A program made the position numbers and the translations under genes. Positions 1-11,160 of a stretch of 34,855 nucleotides of DNA are shown in pieces (within the stretch, counting starts at the first letter, position 1; the number at the start of each line of letters is the position of its first letter). This stretch comes from Thelephora terrestris (lineage: Eukaryota > Basidiomycota > Agaricomycetes > Thelephorales > Thelephoraceae). The notes beneath the pieces were generated by a model. The model did no database searches. It saw only the letters and a program-made list of their open reading frames with translations, and was not told where the DNA came from. Location of the stretch: positions 1 to 34,855 of the forward strand of contig WIUZ02000043.1 of assembly GCA_015956445.1 (NCBI GenBank). The letters are read 5' to 3'.

Positions 1-155
1 TATGCTCCCAACAGGCTGCCGATCACCAGAGCCAAGGAGCCGCTCACTCTGAAAACAAACTGCGGAGGCCCAAAGGAGGAAGGATTGAATGATCTGGGAG
101 GAGAGGTGATCTGGGTTCTAGATTGAGATGAGCTCACAGAAAACGTGGAACTTTC

Positions 156-1179
156 TTAAGACCCACGCCGTACGTTGCCAAATTCATCACGGGTCAGCGT
201 CTTTACCCACAAGCTAAACAAAGACCGTTCGTCGACGGTTTTTATGGGGCGGGAGTGTTGACACCTCTCCGCTGCAAAACCCTCTGCCATTGCAAGGCAA
301 GGTGGTCGCAATGGAGAGGGGGTGACGAGTGTGGAGCCACATTCAGAGAAGACCGCAATTTTGATTGGAGAGAGGGGTGACTGTAGAAAAGTCTTGTGAA
401 CTGCCTTGGGGAAGCGACAAAGCAATGACAGTGTACCAAGCGTGCGATCGCACTCCTCGGCCAACTTCTCCAGTTGTTTGACCTGCTTGGCCCGCAAACC
501 TGTGGCCTTTGCGAACCTCTGAGCGACGGCAAAGGCACTTTGGAGTATCGCTTGGAGCATCCAGGCGATAGTCCCAAAGACGTCACGGGTCTCTCTCAAA
601 TTTCTGCCAACGTCAGTCATTACCTGTATCATCTTGCCCAGTTCTTCGAGTCCAGACCGAGCAACGGAAAACGTAATCGGAATCACCGTCAGTGAAAACC
701 GCTCCCTCTCCGCTGCCGAGTCGGTCAACGACCTGGTCAGCAGACCCCTTTGTGCCCTCATCAGAAGCTCGCATATCGTCAATGCCGATCGTGAGCTGAT
801 TGTATTCAGTCCTGGTAAAATGTCCAGATGAGAGGTGCGATGCTGCAGCTGATAATCTTGACTGATCGCCCCCACGGTTACCACCCAAATTCTGACCAAC
901 AACCTTGCCGCGAAGCACTCGCTCCAGGCCAGTCCAGGGTATATTGTCCGCCTTGTCCTTTTCCTTTTCCCCCTTGACCTGCCGTGGCGCTTCCTTCCGG
1001 GGACGTCTCGACCAGCCCTTCTGAAGTTCTGCGAAAAAAAAAACTTACCGGTTGCTTGGCACTTGCCCGTGTGATCCCCAATTCAAATTCATACCTAACT
1101 GATCAGTGATCCCACTCAAACTCCGCTCGAGGTCTACGCAATGGGTCTCCAGTTCCAAAGCCCTCTCCTTCCACCCCAT
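156..1179 (-). CDS. Hypothetical protein, two exons
   Basis: I do not recognise this protein. A two-exon model is frame-consistent: exon 1 runs 1179-1049 from an ATG (MGWKERALELE...), then an intron 1048-979 with a GTAAGT donor and GGCAG acceptor, then exon 2 978-156. The product would be about 317 residues. The body is helix-rich with alternating hydrophobic and charged residues, for example the stretches around LLMRAQRGLLTRSLTD and LEELGKMIQVMTDVG, followed by a Lys/Glu-rich coiled-coil-like stretch (AKQVKQLEKLAEECD). The region just after the acceptor is also open in a second frame with charged, protein-like composition, so a further small intron near 840-890 is possible. Upstream in-frame sequence lacks another ATG. 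Coding is inferred from splice-phase agreement and composition only. Confidence 0.4.
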
Positions 1180-2451
1180 ACTGACCAACGTGTTCTCTTT
1201 TGGTTGAGGAAACACATCCCAAAGGTCCGTCGTGTATGCTATCAACAGGCGGTCAGATCATGATACCAGATAATGGGAACCGTATCGAGACCACTTACAA
1301 ATGTGTGATTGTATGGCTGGCCTAAACCGTAAAGCCACCGATGCCTGTGGGGTATCAGACGCCAATCAACTGGGGCCAGGAGCTGGGGAGGGGGGCTGTT
1401 GCAACAACCTATTTGCAGCCCGTGAGGGAGCTGGGGCATGGGCATATAATCATCGACTGTAAATATAACCAGACATTTGAGGAACCAGTAAATCATCTGA
1501 GTCCAACCCACTCCCTCAAGACAGAAGAACCGGTGCGGAGCACGGTAGATACCTGGCAATGGCATGATCATGACGAATCGATGACGATCACAAGTGCATG
1601 TGAACTTGACGTGAAAACATTGTGGCGGCGTGAAGCTCAGACTCATCCTTGAAAACGGTCAAGTGACGGCATGGTTTTTCGACAACACGACGATGGAGAT
1701 AAATGAAAAAACTAAAGACCCAGGACCTACAATCCCGGGAAAATATCGAGTCATCGGTGACGCCATGGATCGTCCCAATCTTTCACGCCGTCACAACAAA
1801 GGGGCCCCAAACTTCAAGCACATTCTCGTTACCACTCTTGTGAAATTCCTTTGCCCATTGGCTAATTAGGGCTGGCATTCCAGATCTTGATGCAAGCGGC
1901 CCAAGCTAATACATAATGGTGCTGTGTTCGAGGCTCGAGGAGGCTGAAAAACTGTCAAAAACCAGCACTGATCCCGAAAAACGGGTTTGATAGATGCCTA
2001 TGGAAGTTGCCACTTGCGGTCATACGCTTTGGCACGATACTCACAATCCCCCCACATCTTGATCATCAGTATTGTTTTTTTGATGTTCTTACCGAGTGAG
2101 CAAGTCACATGGGGATCCACTGTAGGTTGCAAATTGGTGAACCCCACAGGTGATTCAAAGATATGCACGGCGATGAAGAAGCCTGAAGGAGGATAGTGTC
2201 GATCGCCGGTTGGCAGGGTTTTACGTACGTATGCGGCAGTGATAGTGATATGGAAGATCCATCTACATTACGTTCTGCGAACGCTGGATCATCCCAAGAT
2301 GTCGGTGATACCGGAACCAGCTTGTATACAGTATGGGCCACTTGTTTTTACCTTCTTCTGGATCACCCCCGGCCATCAAGGGTCTTGTCAATTGGTCAAA
2401 ATGCAGCAGTAGTCGGCAACTATCAATCCAACCTATCCCCATTACCCTGCA
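1180..2451. other. Intergenic stretch without a supported gene
   Basis: Several short open frames occur on both strands, but none has protein-like composition and consistent splice phases. It separates the divergent genes at 156-1179 (minus) and 2452-3876 (plus), so it should hold both promoters. I saw no clear TATA box. Confidence 0.4.
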
Positions 2452-3876
2452 ATGCCTGCTCCTCCACTGACCGCCCGGCAGGATCAGATGGATCCGATCA
2501 ACTTCGAAAACCGACTTCACATCCTCCCCAGTGAGGTAAGGTTGCAAATTGACCGGCCGTGGTATTATTACGACATCGTCGAACCTGCCCGTCGATTTCG
2601 CCGGGTGATGGGTCCCCACCAGGGGAATACTGCTGAGGAGGAAGAGGAAGACATATACGAATCTGACCATGGTGGTGATGACAAATCACCGGTTGTGTGC
2701 CATCGTCCGTATGTCGAATCTCATGGCCATCATTCCCCCCTCTCATCTTTTCATTGCACACAGCAGAAAGTTTGTTGTGGAAGTTCCAATGACGGAAGAG
2801 GTGGTGGCCGCCTCCCTGTTTGAATATGGCCCGCTTGACACCTTCGAGGTTATAGTCAATCGCATCGTTCAGGGCACAAGGCATACAGAGGAGAGCATCG
2901 CCGGCAAAGTTGTACTTCCCTCGTTTATTGCAGAAGAGGGTCGCTACACCATACACGCTGGCTACCGGCACATCCTGCTTGGGATGAACAGGGAGATCGA
3001 ATTTTCTCACAACGATGAAATTGTTGATGGGGAATGCTCCTTCCGGTGCAAGTATCTATGGCGGGTCCTGGACGAGTTTGCCGAAGAACTGGGGCATCGA
3101 CAACCGACCTCTCCAAGTTTTCGATCCCAGGTGCTGAATCCAATTGTTCAGCGTCAGTTCCGAGGGGTCCCGGACAATAATTCAGACCACCTCAAGCAGG
3201 TCATCGAGGGGATCTGGTACCCAAGCACCCACGGACAAATATTGGATGTAGTCCATGAATACTACCTCTCCATCGACCCCCTCCACCCCCAGCACAGACT
3301 CAGATTCCTTCGACACACCCTCTACGTCCCGCAGGTTCGACTGAGCCTGCAATACTTATCAAGGAAGCCATGTAGCAAGGAGGCGTACCAATCGGCCATG
3401 CTTCTCTTTCTCACAAAAGATTCCAGGGACAGTGATAGACTGACCTGCGAAGAAGAGGAGTTCATCAAGAGTCAAGATCTCAGCCGGGTGTACGGCAGGC
3501 TCATCGAGCGGGAGGTGAGCAGTCACCATCAGTGCTCTGTTAAAGCTCTAGGCACTTAAAGAAAGCATGGTGTGCAACCTCTAAGGTCACACCAACCAGG
3601 GAGGATGATGCGGTTGCCAGTCCCTCAAGCTGGGGACAGATCAATGCGGTTGCTGGTCCCTCAAGCGGGGGACAGATCATTGCTGTCCCTCCAGCCGACA
3701 ACCCTCAGGGCTCTCAGCTGCTCGTGGACTCCCAGTATGATCATAATGTGCCTCAGGGGGGGCCTGTTGGCCAAGATGGAATGCAGTTCTTGCATCATTT
3801 GGGGGTTGAGGATCCAGGGCCCATAGACGAACCTCTTGCTGATAGGATTGTTAAATTGTTGGAGCAGATGAGCTGA
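2452..3876 (+). CDS. Hypothetical protein, three exons
   Basis: No family recognised. The model joins exon 1 (2452-2535, MPAPPLTARQDQMDP...ILPSE), exon 2 (2771-3514) and exon 3 (3586-3876, stop TGA) in frame, giving about 372 residues. The second intron (3515-3585, 71 bases, GTGAGC donor, CTAAG acceptor) is convincing: both sides are phase 0 and the downstream exon changes at once to low-complexity Ser/Gly/Gln/Pro-rich sequence (AVASPSSWGQ, AVAGPSSGGQ) ending in an acidic, Leu-rich tail (RIVKLLEQMS). The first intron (2536-2770, 235 bases, GTAAGG donor) is long for this type of genome and less certain; the second exon is open upstream to about 2669. Exon 2 encodes a globular, mixed alpha/beta-looking segment with many aromatic residues. 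Function unknown. Confidence 0.5.
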
Positions 3877-4779
3877 TCATGTGCCCATTTCATTCTGTAC
3901 TGGCCCGATTTTCGTCACTGTTTGAGACAACGCAATATAATTGGGCTCCACTCATCTTCGTTACTTCGTTCATTGCTTTGTACAGTGGCACTGAGTGGAT
4001 AACGCTTACGTGTGTTATCCTTGCACCGTGTTGCTCAGGCCTCAATGTCGAGCAATCGAAACTGTTGTCTATTTTGCCCACTGTACAGTATCCGACAGTT
4101 TTTGTTAGTGGGTACTGGGACTCCCCATATCAAACACACGCCCAGGCCAGCTTAGGAAATGGAGCTACCTTCTTATAGCATCGCAACCGGCAGAGGAAAC
4201 GGGATTTGAGGGTCATAGCCTTGCGTGTCAGACAAGCCAGGTTAAAAGGCAGGAGATTTTGGCAAGTGCACAGAGGCGTTTAAGTTGGTAACCTCACATG
4301 GACTTTCTGGAGCAACGATGGTAGTGTATACGCCCAATTCGGTTCCACTGGGCTGATGAGTGGACTATACACAGCAGCGTAATGACTCAGCCACACGAGA
4401 TCTCTCGGTCGCACGTGGTGGACATGTTTACTAGACAATAGGACCACAGTGGATAGACCCTCAGCTGCTGACCAGAGGAGACTACCACTGGTCAGAAGGT
4501 GGACTTGCCGCTGGCAGAGATGTGGAGTGCCACCGGGAGCCCCCGTACAAAATCAGATGTCGGGCACCGGCCTGCACATAATGCTCTGCGATGGCTGGAA
4601 GGATCAAGCACAGCGGTGTAATTCCACGAGCGATGGAAGCCCAGATAAACGAAATTCAAGTATTATAACACATTCTGAGGGGTTGGGAGGCAGTGGCACC
4701 CGAGGGTGCCCCAACGGGACCTTCGACCTGTTCCTGTATCAGTGGCTCGTATCCGCCCATGGTTACAGATATTTGAGTT
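3877..4779. other. Intergenic stretch, nothing convincing
   Basis: Open frames here (for example plus 3879-4178 and 4449-4781) have no protein-like features or splice support. A short GC-rich dyad, GGCACCC-GAG-GGTGCC, lies near 4693. Otherwise I see nothing. Confidence 0.4.
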
Positions 4780-5808
4780 AGGTGCCACGACAACGGCGCC
4801 CGGTGAGACACCATACCCTCTGGTGGTGGGATAATATTGCCCTAAGAGCTCTGTTGTTCACAATTGCTCGTGCACCCCCAAAGATGACATACCTGAACAT
4901 CTGCCCTCCTAGTGTCCTCGTGGTCGCCTCGTCGGTTGCGCTTTGAGCAGGACGCTCAGCATACAAACCAGACAAAGTCGCTCAGCAAGGGTGGCTTCCT
5001 CAAGAAGGGGGTCAAAATCCCAGAACACAATGTTCCTGCTCATCGTCGATCACTTCCTCTTCAGTTAAACGGGCGAGCAAGGCATGAGGTAGTAATTAGA
5101 GTGTGGTTGACATGGAGGGAGAGCGAGAAATGATTGTGGGGAGTCCCGGAGCTTGCACTCACCAACATAAATTACTGTGCTCACGGTCGAGTCAGCAAAT
5201 TTCGGGTCCCTGTGGAAAACTCAAATGTGAACGTTCTAACTTACATTTTTGAAGACCGCAACAGGGACGAGCAACCGAACATCAAGATCTGAATATGTGA
5301 AGTCTGAACCAACCGGCAAAAACCCAACTCTTTGCAATGAATTCCGACCCGGGTGGTGAATTCGATGCCATTCTGTCTGACCAAATCATACTAACCGTTG
5401 ACGTTGGGACCTGGATTTCCCCATTCAACTATGAACCATGTATGTGGATAGTAACCAATAGATGAAGCTGAGGACGAGCAGAGGGATGAAAAACTTCCAG
5501 CCATCGAGATTTCCTCCCCATCTGGCCAACCGGTGGTCCGTGCATCCGGGTTCCACCTGCTACCGGATTGAGCATGATAGTAAGGCTCACCGTTCTTGTC
5601 GAAACTACAGTGTGCCCCCAGTGTAATTGCGCCACTCCTCGCTTCATGCATAGTCAGCTCTGATGGTCACAAAGACCAATTTGCCCTTAGGGCACCATGT
5701 TCCGGTGTGCAGCTGATCGCGGTGATTTCCACACGTATCACCTGCATAGCGCTGAACTTCATAGAAAGCACCAAGTATGACACAGGTTTCAAAGCCCATT
5801 TTCGCCAT
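4780..5808 (-). CDS. Probable multi-exon hypothetical gene, structure unresolved
   Basis: A chain of protein-like segments lies on the minus strand. 5808-5644 starts with ATG (MAKMGFETCVILGAFYEV...) and ends ...FVTIRADYA. 5640-5395 encodes ...GAITLGAHCSFDKNG... . 5370-5250 encodes ...GFLPVGSDFTYSDLDVRLL... up to a GTAAGT donor. A short exon near 5220 reads DPKFADSTVSTVIYVG and ends at a GTGAGT donor. About 5090-5030 reads HALLARLTEEEVIDDEQ. The segments suggest one protein, and one frame near 5490 would encode a hydrophobic, membrane-like helix (FFIPLLVLSFIYWLL). However, the phases between segments do not all agree and some apparent introns would be under 40 bases. Either the gene has unusually small introns or it carries frameshifts. 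No family recognised. Confidence 0.35.
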
Positions 5809-5832
5809 CAGTACTAAGGAGCATCATTAACA

Positions 5833-6170
5833 ATGGGACAGGCTTTGGCAACTTGCTCTTCACTGATCTTACTGACCCCGTGGGCCCGAAATGTCATCAG
5901 TAAGGCCCCCCCCTACTCTGAAGGGTTCCAGTTACATCACAGTATTAGCTAGCCTCCCCTGTTGACACCTCTTTTCCAGAGTTATCCTTGGAGGGGTCGG
6001 AGAAGAAGACTGTCACTGTAGCGGCTGCTCAGTGTGAAGCCAAACCCCAGGAAGTGTGCGAGGAGAGAATGTTGGAGGGGCTTGCAGAGGGGTGTCTGGC
6101 TCAACGCTGCCCACCTAACCTGTGCATGTGCAACCCCACAGCTCAATCACATCAAGCGAAAACCAAATAA
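5833..6170 (+). CDS. Small spliced Cys-containing protein, hypothetical
   Basis: Exon 1 (5833-5899) begins MGQALATCSSLILLTPWA, which looks like a short hydrophobic leader. The intron 5900-5979 has a GTAAGG donor and a TTTTCCAG acceptor, with matching phases. Exon 2 runs 5980-6170 and contains a Lys/Glu-rich part followed by several cysteines (CEERM, CLAQRCPPNLCMC). The product would be about 85 residues. A secreted small protein is possible, but the hydrophobic leader is marginal. The stop lies just upstream of the F-box gene's TATA box, so this could instead be a transcribed leader region. Function unknown. Confidence 0.28.
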
Positions 6171-6182
6171 CAGATTGGAAGA

Positions 6183-6192
6183 GTATATATAA
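6183..6192 (+). promoter_or_regulatory. TATA box of the F-box gene
   Basis: The sequence GAGTATATATAACG contains a strong TATA element about 45 bases upstream of the ATG at 6230. This is close to the spacing expected for a short fungal 5' leader. Confidence 0.5.
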
Positions 6193-6229
6193 CGGGGTGA
6201 CCACAAGCGCTCCTCAGTCAACAACTGAC

Positions 6230-7540
6230 ATGTCACCCCCCCATCTTGCGCAGGAGCTCCTGGACCTTATAGTCGACCACCTCCACCAAGATTCTGATGC
6301 AATTCAGGAATGCTCATTTGTCTCCAAGTCATGGATCCCACGAGCCAGCAAGCACCTGTTTGAAAAAGTCAAGTTCACCACCAGGAGGCAGTTCAAGCTG
6401 TGGGAGCGTACATTCCCTGTCCCACTCTCCTCCCCAGGCCGCTACACCAAGTCTCTCTCCATCTGCGCTCTCTGCGCCACATTCAGATCTGAAGAGGCGT
6501 GCAGCTGGATCCGAGCTTTCCCCAATGTTAGCTCCTTCAAGGTTTACAGTCACGGCGCAGCAGACATATATGAATACAACATGACCTTTGCGGAGGAAAA
6601 CTACATCCCCTTTGGCATTTCTCTCGTCCCATTCCATGGATTCTCCCTTGTGCTTAAATCGCTCACCATCGGAATCAGCCACCTGCCACCTCAAGAGGTC
6701 CTGGAGTTTATACTGTCTTTCCCGCTTTTGAAGGATCTCACAGTCCACGGATTGGGAGCACAAAATCACTATGATGAGGAAGAGGACCAGATGAACCTCC
6801 AAATTCCATCAGTGTTCCCTCCATTGACCGGAACCCTGGATCTCATATCACGCAAGTGTAGTCTCCGATTCACCGTGAATAGACTATTGGGGCTGCCCAA
6901 CGGGATCCACTTTCAGGCCCTTCGCCTGTGGCTCGTATTTGAAGAGGACAGCCCAAGCGAGAGGAGGGTTGCCACCACTAGGGGCCTCATTAAGGAGTGT
7001 TCTCCAACACTCAAAGACCTTTTGATAGTTTTTGACGGTCAGTGCAACATCTGTGCACTCTTACTTTTCTCAAATTCATTCCTTCTCGCAGAGACCTCAA
7101 TAGCCGACGCAGGAAACACAAGCAGTTTCTTCCTCGACCTCTCCATGGCAGCCAGGCTGGAGACTCTGACATTCTGTCCATGGACAATGGATGTCGGGTG
7201 GGTCATCAGAACTCTTGCCACTATCCCAGGCGATCACATTAACATCAAGATCAAACTTGTATATGATGTTATACCTGTCAAGCATCTGGCAAGGGGTCTA
7301 CAATTCGCCGGTGCAGTTGACCCGACCATCTTTCGGCAGTGGCTGAGACTGGATGGACTGATTGTCCAACTCTGGGAGTCTAGCGAAATCCTCACCGATG
7401 TCTTTTGCCACGACCCATGTACAGGGTGGCTAGCATGGGGAGTAGGGGTGGCAACTGGGACTCTGCTGCCAGAGGCAACAAGAAGAGGGGTGGTCACGGT
7501 GGAGCAGTTCTATGACAGGTTTTGGTTGGATGCGGATTAA
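6230..7540 (+). CDS. F-box domain protein, intronless
   Basis: The protein has 436 residues from the ATG at 6230, chosen because the F-box begins at once after it; the frame is open upstream to 6122. Residues about 4-50 match an F-box (LAQELLDLIVDHL, then VSKSWIPRASKHLFEKV). F-box proteins bring substrates to SCF ubiquitin ligases by binding Skp1. The rest contains irregular leucine-rich segments (for example PLLKDLTVHGLG, CSPTLKDLLIVFDG), typical of the large fungal F-box families whose C-terminal part recognises unknown substrates. There is a TATA box at 6183 and no intron. The frame is intact and ends in TAA. Large F-box families with many members are usual in mushroom genomes; I infer no specific substrate. 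Confidence 0.85.
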   Translation: MSPPHLAQELLDLIVDHLHQDSDAIQECSFVSKSWIPRASKHLFEKVKFTTRRQFKLWERTFPVPLSSPGRYTKSLSICALCATFRSEEACSWIRAFPNVSSFKVYSHGAADIYEYNMTFAEENYIPFGISLVPFHGFSLVLKSLTIGISHLPPQEVLEFILSFPLLKDLTVHGLGAQNHYDEEEDQMNLQIPSVFPPLTGTLDLISRKCSLRFTVNRLLGLPNGIHFQALRLWLVFEEDSPSERRVATTRGLIKECSPTLKDLLIVFDGQCNICALLLFSNSFLLAETSIADAGNTSSFFLDLSMAARLETLTFCPWTMDVGWVIRTLATIPGDHINIKIKLVYDVIPVKHLARGLQFAGAVDPTIFRQWLRLDGLIVQLWESSEILTDVFCHDPCTGWLAWGVGVATGTLLPEATRRGVVTVEQFYDRFWLDAD

Positions 7541-8132
7541 GTGTATGCGTCAATCGTTCACCCTATGTCCTCTTCTGACATTGGACTTTATTAGTTTGGG
7601 CTCTGTGGCCTTTGTTTTCAAAGCAACACTCTGCCCAAACCGACACCAGTCGCTGTTCTTATAAACACCTTTCGTCCTTGCTCGAGACCCTTTCGATTGA
7701 GTTCTCCATGTCGAAATGTGTCAGTCGGCTTCAGCTTACTCATATCTACGAAGAGTTTCGTTATGTTTCTAAGCATTCACTTCCTTACAAGTACGATCAT
7801 GGCCTGTGAGACATCTTGAGCGATCTCAGGGTTGTTTTCACCCATTTCATCCACCGAAGGTGCACGCACGTCAAGGCGGGATTTTATACATCTAAATTGC
7901 GGATGCTGGGGGTGTCTTCACTTTCTACATCTCCACACACATCGACTCCTGTTGGCAGGTCCCAGGATGTTTAACATACGGTTCGTTACAATGTGTATCA
8001 TGTACCTCGTCAACGTAGGCGACGATCGTAATCATGTTGGCAACCAAAACCTGAGCAGATGGAAGGCAGCCTGTCACATTTGTACCGCGAAAAAAAACAG
8101 CCAACGACAAAGGATGAAACGCGGGTGACCCT
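7541..8132. other. Intergenic stretch, convergent 3' regions
   Basis: The F-box gene (plus) and the RING gene (minus) converge here. Short open frames have no protein-like composition. No terminator or RNA gene recognised. Confidence 0.4.
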
Positions 8133-9152
8133 TCATATTAAAGAGTACCCATCAAACGCAGTCTCGCCTGTGCCTGGTGGATTTCTAGGTTCCGGAGGTT
8201 TGATACCTCGGAATGAACCCAGATACGAAACAAGCATCTTGACTTTGAAGTCCTCAACTGGTCTACGGGTTACAACAGCCCGACATGAAGGGCACGAATA
8301 TTGAGGGCCGGGGAACTTGGCCATGTGGAGGTATGCCCTGTAACACTCTTCAGGAAACTCAAGCGGTTGTCCAAGAAAAGCCCTGAGATGTGGAGATACA
8401 AGGCTATACCCTTGGTGGCTGTTGACGAATCGGACGTGGATGTCGTCAAACCAGCTCAATAGGCAGGCAAGACAGAAAACGTGTCCGCATTCCATTAACC
8501 TGGATCTTTATCGGTGAGCGGATCACATAGACTGGCGTTGACTGGACCCACCGGTAGGGTGACCACATACTCACAGTGCAGAGGTCGCAGGTGAGTTCTT
8601 CTTCAATCTTGTCGATTATCTGGGTGTGCATGACCAGGGATAAATCTGGGAAGTCGGGACAGGACGTACGGCTGGAGACTCTCTAGCCGCTATCTCTTTC
8701 TTCTGCATTGCCACAACTTGCTCCAACTCTCTCTCCCTCTGCATAACGCATGGTCAGACTTGGGAATGATCGTTGTGTCGTCGGCGGCGTACCGTCTTCA
8801 GCTTCTCAATCTCCTGCTGTTTGTCAAACAACTCAGCCTCATAGTCTGACTCAGCAGACAGTAGCTTCCCGCGCTTCGTGAGTGCCTTCTTTTGCGGCGG
8901 TTGGAGGTCATCTTCGTCAGAGGAAATCTCGATGAAATCTTCAGTTGACACGGTCGAATCGCGGTGTCGTTTCTGCGCTTGGTCTGAGGAAGTGGCCCTT
9001 GGGTGTACAACCTGACCAACGATTCCGCCGGGTTTGTTTAGCGACATGGGGTTGAGAGATGGAAAGTTCTGCCTGGAGGGGCAATAACTAGCTGTTGAAC
9101 TGAGCTTGAACTTCCCTTTGATCGGCGGTGACTTTTTAAGTATCATGACCAT
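8133..9152 (-). CDS. RING-type E3 ubiquitin ligase with coiled coil
   Basis: Exon 1 (9152-8793) encodes a Ser/Lys-rich N-terminus with an acidic patch (IEISSDEDD) and a start of coiled coil (DKQQEIEKLKT). Exon 2 (8738-8670) continues the coil (RERELEQVVAMQKKE). Exon 3 starts at 8619 (IIDKIEEELTCDLCT) and holds the first zinc pair C-x2-C. Exon 4 (about 8499-8133) holds C-G-H-x2-C-x2-C (MECGHVFCLACLLSWF), a long insert of about 50 residues, then CPSC. Introns 8792-8739 and 8669-8620 are clean GT-AG with matching phase. The third intron is a problem: the strong GTGAGT donor at 8574 leaves the frame one base off for the CAG acceptor. A weaker downstream donor (GTGGTC) would restore a nine-residue RING spacing. 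This is the fungal RING family with a long insert before the last zinc ligands. Product about 280 residues; it is intact or freshly broken depending on that junction. Confidence 0.7.
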
Positions 9153-9982
9153 GCTCGGGATACACCGGGATCCACGTGACTTCCACGTGCTTTTTTTGCT
9201 TGTGTCGTGGTTCCGGCTGGTGAGGAGTGACTGACGGAAGGTACTTCGTAATAAGTACACGCCCAATTCGGGCAGGTGGGGTCCGGGTGTACGGGTCATC
9301 GGTTGACGGGGTGGGCGGGAAACCTGGTTCCGGGGCAAGTGCCACCAATCAGCCACCTGACTGCTGTGCGCTTTTTCCACATGTTTAGTAGACGTGAGTA
9401 AGCTGGTACACAGGTGGAATGTCATCAATCTTTCATTATGTATTTGCATGTTGTGTCCAGCGGGTCATCGCCGCTCGAGCGCAAGCTGTGATGTCATTTA
9501 AACGATGTCATAACACTCGCGAGCCGTGGCTTCGAACTTTTCTTTCTTCCGTTCGTGCGCCGTTTTGATAAATTGTTATTGGACTGGCTCGTACATACAT
9601 TGATCACTATTTACTCGAGTTGTTTGCGGCCAAACGAAGGTTGCGGTAGGGTGAGTGAGACCGTCACAACGACATCATCACCTTGGTTTTGTCTGCTTGC
9701 TGGGAAATGTCTTGTTATCGGACGTTTCGGTCTTCAGACGCTTTGCAGCTCGTTTCTGGGCCGTTTTGAGGCGTTTTGCCGCCAATGCTGTTGCAATCAG
9801 GAATGAAATCACCGAGTTGCGGTGAAGCATTGGAACAGCCTCATATCAAATCGGCGAAGAGCTTGAGGTATTCCCATCCTTGGACACACTATTAGCGCGC
9901 TGACGATGCTTCGCTACAGAGCAACGTTAAAAAGTATTCCCGACTCGTTCTCCTGAGCCCGTCCATCCATCACTACAAGGGC
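9153..9982. other. Intergenic stretch, no supported gene
   Basis: The RING gene frame stays open upstream to 9449 but with non-protein-like composition. The rest (9450-9982) has only short open frames. Promoters for the divergent neighbours are expected here, but no clear motif was seen. Confidence 0.35.
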
Positions 9983-10919
9983 ATGGTTCCGAGAGACTAC
10001 CTCATTGTAAGCCACACTTATTCACGAGCGACTATATCTCTGATTGTCACCTCAGAAACTCGTCGTAAAATACCGCTTTGGTATTCCTCCAAACATCGAA
10101 GCCAACGGGTACGCGTGGGCGAAGATCACTGCGTGCATTGACTACGAGCTCACACAAGCATGAGGTCGGCTAAAAAAGATTGTGAGTTCATGCCTAATCC
10201 ATCCCTTTTACAGTGGTCTCACAGATATTACCAGCTCAAGAAAGACGCAGGGATAGAAGATGTCCAATCTCGCTCAACTATTTATCAGCTCACGAAGTCC
10301 ATGGTGGGGGACGAAAACCACAAGATCTCCGTCGCCATCTGCACCCGTGTCGCTATCGTGGTATGTTGTCGTATTTCAACTTCCCGGCGTCAGCGTGAGG
10401 TTCATCACTCGTTCCCTCGCGGCGACTTTTGGGATCAAGTCGACAAAACTCTCGACTCAATCAAATCGATGCCATGCCGGAAGGACGGAGGTTTAAGTAT
10501 ATCGTCTCTGTTTATTTTTTTGCAATCACTCACACTTTCATGGCGGATAAGAGCGAGAACTTCTCGACCGTGGATTCCTATTTCTTTGCGTATCCTCAAG
10601 ACCTGCAGGCAGCCCTGGAGCAGATCAAAGATACGGTTAGGACATATCGTCCACTTTCTGAGGGCCTTCCCGAAGCCACCGTGATCGACACGACTGGGGC
10701 AAAATCAATCGCAGCTTTTCCACCCACATCTCAATCTCGGGACAAAACTTCATGTCCTGGGTTCAACGATACTTATTGGAGTTACGCACGGCAGTCAACA
10801 GAGGACAACAGTTCAGCGTGACTCGGTACATCAATATGCTCCATAAAACCTTGCATCTGTGGCTGTTCCCAATGCTTAAGTTCTTCCACATTGCTAGCAG
10901 TATCTCGCTGATGGTCTAA
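9983..10919 (+). pseudogene. Frame-broken fungal gene, possibly DUF6532-like
   Basis: Protein-like segments follow one another in changing frames. Exon 9983-10006 (MVPRDYLI) is followed by a clean intron 10007-10055 (GTAAGC...CTCAG), then KLVVKYRFGIPPNIEANGY... to ELTQA at 10160, where a stop intervenes. A +2 frame then continues RSAKKD...WSHRYYQLKKDAGIED...SVAICTRVAIV. After a possible intron comes RGDFWDQVDKTLDSIKSM, then another frame DKSENFSTVDSYFFAYPQ, and finally a third frame DWGKINRSFSTHISISG... to a TAA at 10917. Order and style (YAWAKI..C.DYELTQARS, then FW..VD..L) resemble fungal proteins of the DUF6532 type; that assignment is from memory of the family's style and is weak. At least three frame changes lack an adequate intron, so I call it a pseudogene. 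Confidence 0.45.
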
Positions 10920-11160
10920 CCACTTTCAGCCGCGTCGGATCGCAGCCTGGATGCACGAAAATTAGCGGGAGCACTTGGAGGAGGGTGGAGCGGTTCGGTA
11001 TGTTCCCGCAGTGTCATTACGAGTGTTGTATGTTAACGTCCACCCAATTTGCATTGGACGAAGACCAGGCGGCTTTTGGGCCGTGATACTAAAGCGGGCC
11101 ATGAACACCGTTCTGGGATTGAGTCACGCATGACAGGATGATACCCCCAAGTCCACTGAA

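Noticed and set aside
1041-1060. 20-base intron GTAAGT...CGCAG in the first gene
   Set aside because: Far below plausible intron size. A 70-base intron from the same donor to the GGCAG acceptor at 979 keeps the frame.
1242-1652. Overlapping open frames on both strands
   Set aside because: Both lack recognisable features and neither joins in phase to the neighbouring gene models.
4449-4781. 110-codon plus-strand open frame
   Set aside because: Composition is not protein-like and there are no splice or promoter signals.
6329-6802. 157-codon minus-strand open frame inside the F-box gene
   Set aside because: It is antisense to a well-supported F-box coding region and has no independent support.
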